64,000 nucleotides of DNA. It comes from Chondrus crispus (taxonomy: Eukaryota > Rhodophyta > Florideophyceae > Gigartinales > Gigartinaceae). The notes under the pieces were generated by a model, which saw only the letters and a list, made by a program, of their open reading frames with translations, was not told where the DNA came from and did not search any database. Of this stretch, positions 39,361 to 50,300 are shown one piece after another; position 1 is the stretch's first letter, and each line of letters begins with the position of its first letter. The stretch is taken from NCBI RefSeq assembly GCF_000350225.1, contig NW_005179078.1, positions 119,689-183,688 of the forward strand. The letters run 5' to 3'. A program made the translations under genes and the position numbers.

Positions 39361-40593
39361 TCATTTTCTTCGCTTTCTTCCTCTGGTGGGACCTCCTTGG
39401 CCCCGCCTGAAGTGGCAGAGCCCTCTTTTGCATCTCGAATGGTACAGGCGGGTTCCGAAGCCTGGGAATGGACACCTCCTCGTTTTGTGCTGCTTGGGAA
39501 GAGGTTCCCCGTCTGCGTTTCTCTTAGTGACGGCCACGACTTCTCCGTCGTTCGCCTTGTCAATATAGGTGACCTGGGCATTCCCTGCACCTTCTACCGC
39601 AGGTGCTGTGGACTGAGTCGTGGCTCCTGCCCTCGGCAGTGCCGTTCTAAGCCTGGTCCAGCACGTCTCCTTTTCATGACCAAGCTTCCCACAATTCGAA
39701 CAACGAGTGTCTCGGCGCGGATTAGAAGGGCATCGGCTGGCTCCATGCCCCGGTTCCCTGCAGAATGAGCAGGTTCGGACCTGGCCACCTTGATCTGCTG
39801 TCTGATTCTTCTTTACCAACAAAGAAAGGTCTGCTAGCCGTTCTGCTAGCACGTCCATTTTCTTTTCGATTATGTCCGGCTCCTGGCGTCTTTCCGGTCT
39901 CTGTAGAATGCGCTTAGGCGCCGGAGGCTGAGGTTGCCTAGCATTGTGTGCAGCCATAAAGGCTTTGCGGCCAGACACGAAGTCCTTAACGGCCTTCTTG
40001 AGCGCCCCGTACGAGGTAGGTGCCCTATACAAGACGAACTGTGACACGTCGGTGTGCTCCATGACCGCGTTCCGGAGTAGTCCGAACTTGGCTTCGGGTT
40101 CGAAAGCTGCTTTATCGAAGCGGCGATCCATCACGTTTAACGACGCCAGCACGTCGTTGCCGTCCAACCTACTCGCGACTGCGAGCCTGATGTTTTCTTC
40201 CGGTTCAGGGACTGACTCGAAACGGTCGAGCAATGCCTTCTTGACGGCTTGGTAGTCGCTGGCCGCCTCGTTCAGTCCACCGTCTTGGCTGTATGTTTCA
40301 TAGTAGTAGTCGAAATCCTCCCCTTTCAGGTAGCACAGTAGCTCTCCGGCTTTGTCTTCGTCGGACTTGCCTTTCATTACGACGTTTTCGTAGACAAAGA
40401 AGAACTTGGCCACATCCGCCTCGTGCTTACGATCTAACACCAGGGAAGCGGGACCCGCCTGACTGTTGGCGTCGGCCCTCCACAAGAGTACAATGTTGGG
40501 GCGAAAACGGGGTACGTCGTCCCGTGTCTTACCCGTGTTTTTTTTGTGATGTGTCTGCCCTCGGCCGTACAGGACGACCGAAAACCACCGCAT
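39361..40593 (-). pseudogene. gag: gypsy-1 Gag
   Basis: A long open frame entering the 5' LTR at 40494, so the true start lies at or below 40493; its first Met in the leader is in VVMKGKSDED. The capsid-like part contains KKALLDRFE and RFDKAAFEPEAKFG. Two CCHC zinc knuckles are intact (CSFCREPGHGASRC and CSNCGKLGHEKETC). Near 39480 the natural C-terminus (SQASEPACTIRDAKEG, EVPPEEESEENDQ) moves to another frame, so the ORF end at 39361 is a frameshift product. Gag would package element RNA. Confidence 0.82.
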
Positions 40594-40672
40594 TTATACT
40601 CTTTTTGCGCACGGTCTACAATTACTAACTTAAACTTCCAATTACTTACACCGGTCCCAACCACGTGTCACA
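40494..40672 (-). repeat. gypsy-1 5' LTR
   Basis: 179 bp, paired with 12008-12190. Target duplication AGGAG at 40673-40677. Confidence 0.93.
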
Positions 40673-40677
40673 AGGAG

Positions 40678-40800
40678 TGTACAGTAGAGACTATTGGGCG
40701 TGGCGCGCTACTGGCGCGGAGACTGCCTTTGAGGGAACGACGTGATGTCTTCAGGCTCTTCATCTGTCGTTCATACGAGGGGTCGAGCGAAACCCCTTGG
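40678..40800. other. Host spacer between gypsy-1 and copia-3
   Basis: 123 bp with no gene. It ends with CTTGG (40796-40800), the left target duplication of copia-3. Together with 12007 and 60565 it gives the pre-insertion host sequence. Confidence 0.75.
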
Positions 40801-41239
40801 TGTCGGGAGACCGACCGGGCGGGGCTGTCCGGAGAGGGTTTTGAGAGTGTGGCTAAAAGGGGGGTAATTAGCGTCACCAGGGCAAAAGGGGACGCAGCAG
40901 GCTATTACCTCGTAACTGCGGGAGCACACCGGGAGGGGACAAGGTTGTCGGGTAATTCGGGTTGGTTCAATGTGCTGAGGTCGAAGACGAGTAGCGTCTT
41001 CGACCTGGCTTTATAGTCCTATTGACTCTACAATAACAGTAGGCGCACTACCATAAAAGGGAGGTTGCGCCACCCATGAAATGTGTCTAAACGGTTACAC
41101 CCTGAACAGGTAGATTTGTAGGTGGCACGTCCTTAAGGGACTCTATTGTTGATAGCTAAATGTAGCCTACATAGTTTAACCTGAATTGATAATGATAAGC
41201 TAATTAAAGTGACTACTCGTCTAGTCAGTTACTCTGACA
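40801..41239 (-). repeat. copia-3 3' LTR
   Basis: TGTCGGGAG...CTCTGACA; paired with 60121-60559. Confidence 0.93.
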
Positions 41240-41269
41240 CTCCCCAATCTCTTTCGTGACAGTGCATGT

Positions 41270-42559
41270 TCAAGAATTTCGATTGATCCACTGCTCAATA
41301 GGGTGTGAAAGAACTGACTCTCGTAGCATCTTGTTCAGTATGTCACTTTTCTTGACCTTAATCAATGCGTCTGCAGGGTTGTATTCCGAACGAATGAATC
41401 CAATAGCGCCTAATTCATGTCTTTGATACGCATCCTTAACAACTTTAACATCGATCATTAGTCGCCTTTCGGATGTTATCTTTGCTTTTGTAATAACATC
41501 GAAGAGAGAAAGACTATCCGTAAGCATTACGATCGGGATATCGAGCGATGTCATTTTGCAAATGTCGTTTTTCATTGCGAACGCCATATCGAACGCGTCA
41601 GCTAAGGCTATTGTTTCGCTGCCAAGGACAGATCTCGAAACACGCTTAGATTTGTGTGAAGACCAAAATAATGGTTGGCATCTATCGTTGTCGTCAGCAA
41701 GTAAAATGATATAGCCTAGCTGAGAAGATCCGTCAAGGTTGTTTCCGTAGGACGAGTCGGAATAGACCTGCAGCCGAAGACGTCTGTGGTCCAGCTTAGG
41801 GAATTTAAGCGCTTGATCCGTAGTTGTAAGTATATGGCTTACAACAGAATTTAGTCCCTTACAATGATTCTTGGGGTCCGAGTTGAAAAGATCTTCCGTA
41901 ACCTGGGCTGCCTGTGCAACTGCACATGCAATATCCGGGCATGACTGAGTAGCCCAGGATAATTGAGCTCGAAGTGAACGGAAGCCTTTGAAGGAGGCGT
42001 CTCTATTGATCTTCTTGATCTTAGAGATATAGTGTCTCTGATGAACTTGGAACCCGTAAGGTGTGAATTCTATCTTGATGCCTGCAAACTGGACATTGTC
42101 ATAGTCTCTCGGTCGACATTTGAACTTCCTTTCGACACACTTTGCCTGGTGACAGAATTCGTCAGTGCCAGCTGGAAGACAGTCATCTACATACGTGGCA
42201 CAGAGACCAGCAAGCCTCTCACCAAAGCGCTTGAAGAAGAAAGCGGCGTCTGTTACACTGGGCTTCATCCCAAGTTCCTTCTCTAGATGATTCTTTAATG
42301 TTCTACCGCAGTAGTCACCACTGTCCGCTAGTCCGTACAACGGCTTGAGAAGTTTCAAGAGTTGATTAGAATCCAAGTCGAACTCAGATGATGGTTTAAC
42401 ATAGACATCACGGGAGAGCTCTTCCGTACTCTGCAAATATGCCTGTGTGACATCTGTTGAGAGGAGTCCAAAGTCAAAAAGAGCAGCAAGACCGACGAGT
42501 AGTTTGATGCTGAACTTTCGTGCCGTTGAGGTGTCGTGAACGAATGACCGTTTCATCTT
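41270..42559 (-). pseudogene. pol: copia-3 Pol, C-terminal part (RT core, RNase H)
   Basis: An open frame in element sequence up to the gypsy-3 LTR at 42560. It shows TDVTQAYLQS, LLKPLYGLADSG, ATYVDDCLP (catalytic YVDD), then RNase H YSDSSYGNNLDGSS, GSETIALADAF and LTDSLSLFDV. It closely parallels copia-1 in motif order and wording, so both belong to one lineage. The missing N-terminal part continues at 55285. This half itself has no stop. Confidence 0.9.
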
Positions 42560-43167
42560 TGTAGCATAAACACCCCCGCGGAGAGGGGTGCATGCGTCCA
42601 GTCCTATAGACCTCGGATCGCCGAGAACGGGATGAAGCACCACTCAAACATGGGACCGGGCGCGGGCCCTGGTAGCAGTGTGATAGAGCGCGGTCGGGTC
42701 CGACGCGCGCACGCGCGAGCGGATCTACGCCTCGACGCTCCGGTGCGATACTGGTAGACGATCCAGTACCGACGGGCGGAGGCGGATCCGGGCTCGCTCG
42801 CGTGCTGGCGCGTCCTTGCCCGCGCAGTCCCTTGCCTAGAACGGACTAGAGTAGGCCGGTCGTTCTAGTAGAGTAAGCGGCAGAGCTGACCTAGACGGAG
42901 AGTCGTGGACAAGCTCGTGCTTGTCCTTTTTCTCCGTCGTCGGTCGCTCGCGTATTTAATGTACAAAGTATTCTACCATAACACTACAGTACCGACGTAC
43001 TGTAGGGGGCTACTGTAGTGCGGGTCAGCCAGCACTGTAGCGCTGTCAGGCATCGGGCTGACAGTACACGTGCGTGTCGTGCACACGTGTGGGTCCGTAC
43101 TGTAGAGCTCCGGCTCTACAGTGCGGGATCCAATCTAGATCTAAATCTAGTTTGCCGTTATACCACA
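42560..43167 (-). repeat. gypsy-3 3' LTR
   Basis: TGTAGCATAAAC...TTATACCACA. It contains several TACTGTAG/CTACAGT words between 42970 and 43125. Confidence 0.93.
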
Positions 43168-43494
43168 CGGCCTCCCCGTCAAGCGTGACCGTCCGCGGGC
43201 ACGTGTGCTTAAAGGGATCCTTGTGTGTCTCTGTCCGTCGTCCACCCCTCGCGATATTTCCAATTATACCCTCCTGTCTTCGCGCCTGATTTCGTCTGCC
43301 CCTGTCGCGGCGTATCCGAACCCCTGCTCGTCGTGCTCTTCCGTGCTGCCGTGCGCTTCCGCCTTCCGGCTCCCTTGTCTGCCCTAGCGCTGGCTTCCGT
43401 GCCGTATCGCCCGCTCCGCCCTTCTCTCCGTGGCGTGTGTCGCTCGCTCCAACCACCATCTCCCACGGGCTCTCACGACTGACACCGTTTTCAC
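43168..43494. other. Leader of antisense ORF in gypsy-3
   Basis: No gene. It includes the polypurine tract of gypsy-3 next to the LTR (GGGGAGG on minus) and would be the 5' UTR or promoter of the plus-strand ORF at 43495. Confidence 0.35.
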
Positions 43495-44751
43495 ATGTCG
43501 CCTCTGTCACCATCCACCCCGCCGGCGCTTGCTCATGCGGCGCCGGCCGAAGAAGCCGATGGCGTGCGGCCGGTGACGCATCTGCCCCCGCGTCTCGGTG
43601 ACGCGGGTGGCGTGTCGCCAGCTACAACCTCGCCTTTCCAGAGGACCCGGCCGTCGAGGGAGACCACGCTGTCCGACGACTTGGGGGGCGTCCCTGGTCG
43701 CACGGCTAGCTACCATGCCGATGGCGGGGGTCGTGCTCCCTGCCCCTCTGCTGGTCCCGTCGCCGCTGCAGGGCTCGTCGAACCCGCTGCCAGTGATGCT
43801 GTTCAAGCTGTGGCCCCCTTGGTCGTCGGTCCCGCCACGGGGGCGGACGAGTCGGGCCCCACGAGTACCGAGCGTTGGTTCGGCGTTCCTCTTCTGCGGT
43901 CCACCGCGCTGCCGCTCAGCGACCTTCAGCATCCGTGGGCTCGCCACGCTCGAGTGGGCGTGACAGTGGGGGAGGTCCTGGCGAGCCCGTATCTTCGCCC
44001 TGACTTGTTGCGCATACGCAAGATCAGCGAGGCCGGCCTCACGGACCAGTCCGCAGTGGCGCTTGCCCGTCTCCTTGCCGAAGGAGACGGCGTAGCTTAC
44101 CAGATTCCGGACACTATACGTGGGGATCGAACCTTTGCCTTCGGACTGGAGGAGGTACTGTACGTGGACCGGATGGCGACTTACTTGTCCGGGCTCGCCC
44201 CGGACCGTCCGCGCCGCTTTGTCCTGGCAGAGAACCCGGGGCTCTACGTGTATCCGCGCCCGTACGCGTACACGAAGCCCCGGGTCGCGCTGCAGAAATC
44301 GGCCGCCACCCTGATGCGACTCCACGGAATCGCCGTGGCTCATCAGGACTGGGCGGCCTGCAGGGGATCGTCTGAAGAGGACGGTTGCGTCTTCGCGTCC
44401 TCCACCTTCGAGCAGGGGCTTTCCCCGGGTGACTTCCCCGCGCTCCCGAGGACGGTTCACGAGACGTTCCCTTCGCTCGGGATACACCCCCTGCTTCCGT
44501 TCGTACTGAAGCATTTCGGATATGCCGCCGTGGACCCGAGCCATCCCGCTCGCTCCCTCCTGCTCGATAGCTGTGAGAAAGAGTGGGCATGGTCGATCGG
44601 TAGCGCCTTTATGGCCGAAGTCGGCGGGCACCATCGGGTGTTTGTTCAGCCCAACGAGACGGTGTCGTATCTGTCCCTGTCTCGCCTCGCGTCCAACTTT
44701 CCCCCTGTCCCGCCCCATCCGCTCGAGCGAGATCAGGCGGCCGCACCCTAG
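43495..44751 (+). CDS. Antisense ORF 1 of gypsy-3, 418 aa
   Basis: An uninterrupted plus-strand ORF between pol and the 3' LTR, opposite to gag-pol. The first 110 residues are Pro/Ala/Gly-rich and probably disordered. The remainder looks folded (VGVTVGEVLASPYLRPD, AVALARLLAEGDG, GLEEVLYVDRMATYLSGL, FVLAENPGLYVYPRP). Near the C-terminus a Cys block (EDGCVFASSTF) and a His block (GGHHRVFVQ) stand in the same order as in the copia-1 cargo protein, but the Asp is not obvious. The similarity is weak and may be chance. No family is named. The reverse frame at 43507-44982 is also open, but its composition is less protein-like. Confidence 0.55.
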   Translation: MSPLSPSTPPALAHAAPAEEADGVRPVTHLPPRLGDAGGVSPATTSPFQRTRPSRETTLSDDLGGVPGRTASYHADGGGRAPCPSAGPVAAAGLVEPAASDAVQAVAPLVVGPATGADESGPTSTERWFGVPLLRSTALPLSDLQHPWARHARVGVTVGEVLASPYLRPDLLRIRKISEAGLTDQSAVALARLLAEGDGVAYQIPDTIRGDRTFAFGLEEVLYVDRMATYLSGLAPDRPRRFVLAENPGLYVYPRPYAYTKPRVALQKSAATLMRLHGIAVAHQDWAACRGSSEEDGCVFASSTFEQGLSPGDFPALPRTVHETFPSLGIHPLLPFVLKHFGYAAVDPSHPARSLLLDSCEKEWAWSIGSAFMAEVGGHHRVFVQPNETVSYLSLSRLASNFPPVPPHPLERDQAAAP

Positions 44752-44775
44752 ACGCTCCAGGGTGTCGTATCTCTG

Positions 44776-45738
44776 ATGATGCGAGCGTCCGAGGTGAGTG
44801 AGCGTCACTACCGCGACTGGCCGGACTTTGCGACGGGCATACGAAGCCCTTTCCTCGTGTACGACGCAAGAATGGACGCCTTCGCGTCTCGTGCAGCAGT
44901 GTCCCCGGCATCGGCCGGGGCGAGGGGGAGGCGTGGCGGCGTCGGTTCCGGGCCGAGGCGGAACCGCGGTAAGCGTTATCAAGATCTAGATGCTGTCGCA
45001 CCGATCCCTCTCATGACGGGTGCAAACCCGTTTCATTCCAGTCCCCCTCGCGGGGCAGACGGGCGAACAGTGCCGCCCGTCGCGTCGAGAACAGTCCTCC
45101 CCGTGCCGCCTCTGAACGACTTCGCGGTCGCTGCTCCTTCGGGAGTGGCAGTTGGAGACCTCTCCCTGACGAAGGAGGACGTCACATCTGTACCCGAACT
45201 CGCGCGTCCATTGGGGCACGCCAGGGACCGGACTTGGGTCGTGGGCGATCTCCTCTCGACCCTGGTGAGCTGGTTCTTAACGCGAAGTAGCGAGGCTCGC
45301 CGTCTCGGCAGTGAGCTGGACGCGGCGTCCGTTTCGGTGCAGCGTTTGCAACGCGAACTTGCGTCGGCGCGGGATGCTTCTCACCGTCAAACCAGCGCGT
45401 ACGAACGCGCCGTCGCGGACCGCGATCGGTGCCGTCAAGAGAGAGACGGCTTGCGGGCTGCCCAGGCCTCTACTGTGCACGAGGCTGTCCGCCAGCCACG
45501 CAGATGGCCCGATCCGTATGCCGTTCCGGGGGCCAGTCCCCTCGTGCCGTATGGTTCGAGGGCAGCTGTGGTCCCCGCTCGCGGAGGCGCCTCGTATCAG
45601 AGGGTCTCGATGCCCACTGTCGAGGAGCTCGCGGAGGGCCCGCCGCTGAACGCCGACGTTCCGCGTCACCCCGGGTATTGTCCCCCGGGGTCGTTCGACC
45701 ATGGCTGTACGGACCGTAGCCACGATATCGGCCGTTGA
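44776..45738 (+). CDS. Antisense ORF 2 of gypsy-3, 320 aa, coiled coil
   Basis: Starts 24 bp after antisense ORF 1 stops, on the same strand, and could share one transcript. It contains a proline-rich N-terminal part and a long coiled coil (SEARRLGSELDAASVSVQR, LQRELASARDASHRQTSAY). The C-terminus is Pro/Gly-rich. No domain is recognised. A structural or oligomerising role for the product of ORF 1 is a guess from the neighbour alone. Confidence 0.45.
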   Translation: MMRASEVSERHYRDWPDFATGIRSPFLVYDARMDAFASRAAVSPASAGARGRRGGVGSGPRRNRGKRYQDLDAVAPIPLMTGANPFHSSPPRGADGRTVPPVASRTVLPVPPLNDFAVAAPSGVAVGDLSLTKEDVTSVPELARPLGHARDRTWVVGDLLSTLVSWFLTRSSEARRLGSELDAASVSVQRLQRELASARDASHRQTSAYERAVADRDRCRQERDGLRAAQASTVHEAVRQPRRWPDPYAVPGASPLVPYGSRAAVVPARGGASYQRVSMPTVEELAEGPPLNADVPRHPGYCPPGSFDHGCTDRSHDIGR

Positions 45739-47303
45739 GGCGGTCCGGGTCATCACCAAGGACGTCGTGTGCCATTCGTAAAGATGTTTGCCTTTGTTGC
45801 CTTCGTCCCCGTCCGCTCGGTGCGGCAGGTACTGTCCTACTCCTCCTTCAATTTTTTCTTTCCGCGTACCGACTCGCGGCCTCCCAGCACAGCATGCCAC
45901 CCAGAGCTGGTGGTGCTCGCTGCCCGCGCGTGGCTGCGTGCGCGACGACTAAGCGTTCCGCAGCCATGGTGTAGTCCGGGTCAGTGATCACAGAAGATCA
46001 TCACTGCCTCGCCCTTGCGGGCATGACGTCAGGGAAGGGGGGCGGTAGCGCGGGGCGGTCGGTACTGCCCCTCGCTGCCCTGACGTATGTGTGCCAGCCC
46101 CTCGCCGTCGTTAACGAGAGCGCTACACGTCCTGCCCCGAAGGGTCTGGTCTTCTTGGAGGCGGGAGCGAAGTAAGAGCGCTCGTGGGTCGTGAGCAGCG
46201 CGGTTGTCTGTCATTCCCGTCGTCCCGTGAAGTATCCGGGGCGCCCGCGGCCCCACTGTGATCAGCGGGTCTGTGATCAGTGGTCACTGATCACAGACCG
46301 GCGAGGGGTGTCGTACGACATCGTCCTTGCTGTAAAATTTGACAAAATTTTAAATTCCAAATTTTTTGGCCCTGTGATCAGTGGGTCTGTGATCAGTGGT
46401 CACTGATCACAGACCGGCAAGGAGTGTCGTACGACATCGTCCTTGCTGTAAAATTTGACAAAATTTTAGATTCCAATTTTTTTGCAAATGAAGTCCGCGT
46501 GGTAGCACCTGGGCCTCGCAAGTTCGGCCCGCGGCGCTCCCCGAGGACTTTTTCCGGCGCTCTTCCTGACGGGACTGTCCTTGTGCGTAGACGCAGACTT
46601 CGCGATCAGCGCGCGTCTCCCACCTGTAGAGGGGTTGTGACGACGTAATACTCGCTCGTTGGGGTTCGTCCCCGTATTCAATCGGCACCGAGGTTGTGAA
46701 CACATCCTTGTCTTTCCTCTGTGCCATCTCCCCTGGCTCTCGTGCCTCCTAGGGGCTTCGGGCGAGATCGCTCCTCCTTGAAGATCTGTCTGTTTGCGTC
46801 TGTGCAGCGCGCCGTGTGCCCCTTAACGGTATGAGGGGTCGCCTTCCTTACGGCTCAGAGGGCCGTTTCCCTTTTCGTTCTCCTCGCCGGTTCGGGGGCC
46901 GACTTGCGTAAGGTCACATGTACTGCCCCCGGTTCTCTGCCTCTTGCCGGTGGCGGTGGCGATCCCTGTCCTGTATTTCGGGTGCCGATACGTCTCGACG
47001 TCTTCGTGGGCTCTCGTAAGAGCTGGGATCTCCTCGGGACTCTTCTGCTTTCGTATGCTATCCCATGTTTCTAACCGCGGGCGAGTCGAGATTAATCATG
47101 ACAGAGCGCGAGCGCTTGTGGTTGCGTGCCGGCGTTGTCGCGCCCTCTGGCACTGGCTCTGTCCGTCAATACGTCTTGACGTCGGGCGTCTTCCGATCGC
47201 GTGACCCTTCGATGCGGGCAGCTGTCCTTCCACGCCTCTCTTTCCGGTCTGCTCGTGCAGCCTGACGTTATAATCCGCGAAGGAGCGGTTGAGGGCCCCC
47301 TCC
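45739..47303. other. Non-coding gap in gypsy-3 between antisense ORFs and pol
   Basis: 1.56 kb with no convincing gene on either strand. It holds the tandem hairpin repeat 46256-46487. Other open frames here are short and unsupported. Confidence 0.6.
46256..46487. repeat. Two tandem 116-bp units with long hairpins
   Basis: Units 46256-46371 and 46372-46487. Each contains 15-bp inverted arms with a 2-base loop (46268-46299 and 46384-46415; arm GGTCTGTGATCAGTG) and then GTCGTACGAC and an AAAATTTGACAAAATTTT-like stretch. They differ at only a few positions. The segment lies between the convergent antisense ORFs and pol, where termination signals would be expected. Confidence 0.8.
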
Positions 47304-50300
47304 TCAAGCGTGAACGTCTGCGTTCACGTTTGAGTTGAGGTCCATGCCGGTGCGTCTCCGGAGGCGTTGGGCGTAACGAGACACTAACTCCTCCGGGACG
47401 TGAGTCCGCACAGTCCAGGTGGGCGTGTCGTAATCCGCCCACTTGATGAGGAACTCGATAGTTCCGTCTTCCATATCTCGGTGCTTCAGTAGTCGCTCGA
47501 CAGCGTACTGTGTTCCCTCTCTGACCTTGTCGGCAAGGTCAGCTGGGGTTGTTGTGCTCCCCCGTGGCGCGTCCATCTGCGGTGGCGCGTACACGCAGCG
47601 ATCTGCGGAGACCCGCTCAGTGACCCCATCACGATCGATCGTGATAGTTCGGCGGTCGTTCGCGAGGACACGGTAGGGTCCAACCGCCGGGGACGCGAGG
47701 TTGTTCGATGTCCTCCCCCCATCGGTGGGGTTGAGCTATACGTACTCTCCGGGACGGAGTCGCGAATTGATCCGGCGTATGCGCTTATCGAAGTCGCGCT
47801 TGTAGCGAGCCTGCGTCCGACGCAGGCTCCCGTAGGCCTTCTGGATTGTCGAGTCCATGGTCTTGAGGAACTCGGCGCGTTCGTTCCCTCTGTCGACAGA
47901 GGGCGCGTCACCGTCAGCTCGCCGAAGCGAGAACTCCGGCGGTGGCCTGCTGAGCACGAGCTCGAACGGCGTCGTGCCGGTTTTGCGGTGTACGTGGGAG
48001 TTATACGCATACGTAAGCGGCCCCACGTACACGTCCCAGTCATCTTGATGCTCGCCTACGTAGTTGCGTAGCATCGCAGCGATCGTTCGGTTGTATCGCT
48101 CGACTTGCCCGTTCGTCTGGGGATGGTACGCCGATGTGTACATATTAGTAATCCCCAGAACACGGCACGTGCTGTGGAAGAACTTGGCGTTAAACTGCGG
48201 TCCGTTATCCGACAGCAACGCGCGCGAGACGCCGTACTTAAACACCCACGATTCGCAGAACGCAACTGCGACGGTGTATGCGGTTATCGTGCGTAGCGCA
48301 ACGACTTGCGTCAGCTTACTGAAGCGGTCCGTAATCACGAGCAGGAACCGTTTTTCTGTCTTCGTCTTGGGGAGCGGCCCCAAGATGTCGATCGCGAGGC
48401 TCTCGAGGGGCCTCGTAGCTGGAAACAATCTCAATCGGTGGAGATGTTTCCTCAGCTTGACCCGGTTCATCGCGCTGGTTCGACACCCTCGCACCGTGGC
48501 TGCGACGTCTGCAGCCAGGTGGGGCCAGTGGTACTCGCGTCGAAGTGTGTAGTACATACGGTTCTGGCCCGGGTGCCCCGCGATGGCCGGGTTGTGGCAC
48601 AGGCGAAGGAGTCTGGCGCGGAGCATCCGAGGTACCACCACCTGAACGATATCAGGGTCGAAGGGGTGTCTCCGTTTGAGCACCCCTTGGTGGTCCTCGA
48701 AGAACGCGGAGTCCCGGGACTCTGACTGTCGTGCCAAAACGGTTTGGCAGAAGTCATCCACGCGTTGCTCCTCGGCTATCTCCTCTATCGTAAGAGGGGC
48801 CGGAAGGTCGTCCTGCGGTGGGGCGACCGGGGAGTCGAGCGCGCCAGCCTCGGGGTCTTCGGCGCGCTGGATGTCGGCGGCGTCGAACTCGTCGTTCTCC
48901 TCCCAAAACGCAGTGGGTCCTTGGAGAGCGGGGGCTTCGTCGTCGCCTCGCAGTTCGTCGTGCGTCCGTACACGCGACCTTGTTCGGGCTTCGGCTTGCT
49001 TCCGTGTCGTTACGAAGACATGTACGGCCTGATGATCACAGCTCCTGGTAAAAGCGTGGTCCGCGAGCTCGTTCGATACGTCTCGAACTGTTGTGCCCTC
49101 GTCGAAAGTGGGGATGTCGTCATCCACCTCGACGGTGGGGCGAGGGTCATCGGCGACCTTCGGCGACACGAGTCGTGACAGGGCATCGGGCACCTGATAC
49201 ACGCGTCCCGGGCGGTACTGAATGGTGAAATCGTATTCAGCCAGACGTAGCCGCCACCGGGTGAGTCTTCCGGAACTCTCGGTGAGGAACATGAGCCATC
49301 GGAGGGCGTCATGGTCCGTCCGTACGGTGAACTTCGTGCCTTCTACGTACGGCCGTAGTGTGCGGACGGCCCACACTACGGCGAAGCACTCGCGTTCGGT
49401 AGCGCTGTAGTTGCGCTCACTATCGGACGGTGAGTACGACCAATACCCCACGGGGCGCCAGTCGTTCGGCTCTTCGTGCTCCTGAAGTAAGGTGCAGCCG
49501 AGTTGGTAGGCACTCGCGTCGGTGTCTATCATGTACGGACGACCGTGCCGGGGCAACGCGAGTATCGGCGGAGCGATCATGCACTTCTTAAGGTTCTCGA
49601 ACGCCTGAAGTTGCAGCTCCGTGGGGTTATAGAAATCGGGATCCGAATCCTTGCGCGTCATGTCGGTCAGAGGACGCGCAATCTTAGCGAACTCCTTAAC
49701 GAATCGGTGGTATACATTACACGCCCCGAGGAACGAGCGCACTTGCGTCAACGTCCTCGGGAACATGAACGTCTTGAAAGCGTCGGCCGCCGTATCAGTC
49801 ACGCTCAACTTGCCTGGGGAGATGACGTGCCCCAGGTAGTGCACCTTCGGTCGGAAGAAGCTGCACTTCTTGAGCTTAAGGGAGATACCGGAACTCCGCA
49901 GTAAGCTCAAGACGGTATCGAGATGCGTCGCGTGTTCTCCGTGCGTACGGGAGAACACGATCACGTCGTGGAGATAGACGAGGCATATTTGCCAGCGGAC
50001 TCCGGAGAGTATTATGTCAAGCGCACGTTGGAAGGTGGCCGGTGCCCCTTTGAGTCCAAACGGCATGTGCAAGTGGCGAAACGTGCCCATGTGCGTCGTA
50101 AACGTGGTCTTATCCCGGTCTTCCGGAGCGACCGGGATCTGCCAATAACCGGAATTGCAGTCCAACGTGGTGAAGACGGTTGCATCTCCTAACGAGTCGA
50201 TGCAGTCGTCCATCCGGGGCAGCGGATACGAATCCGCTGCGGTCTTCGCGTTGAGACGTCGGTAGTCCACGCAGAACCGAAGAGAGCCGTCTTTCTTCGG

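Larger units (their letters stand above)
12008..40672 (-). mobile_element. gypsy-1: Ty3/gypsy element split by a CACTA transposon
   Basis: The two LTRs lie 28.5 kb apart (12008-12190 and 40494-40672) but share the 5-bp target duplication AGGAG at 12003-12007 and 40673-40677. Gag, protease and the first part of reverse transcriptase lie at 37872-40593. The rest of reverse transcriptase, RNase H and integrase lie at 13875-15941. The cut in pol is exactly where the CACTA element 15944-37869 begins and ends, so this is one element. Without the insert it would be about 6.7 kb. A purine tract (AGTGGGGGG) abuts the 3' LTR. It also carries an antisense gene at 12541-13751. Confidence 0.93.

Noticed and set aside
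43507..44982. Minus-strand 491-codon ORF in gypsy-3
   Set aside because: It mirrors the plus-strand 418-aa ORF in GC-rich DNA. Its protein is rich in Arg, Gly and Pro with no folded segments, so it is taken as a shadow.
46191..46420. CRISPR-like array
   Set aside because: Only two 116-bp tandem units with no spacers, in a eukaryotic retroelement.
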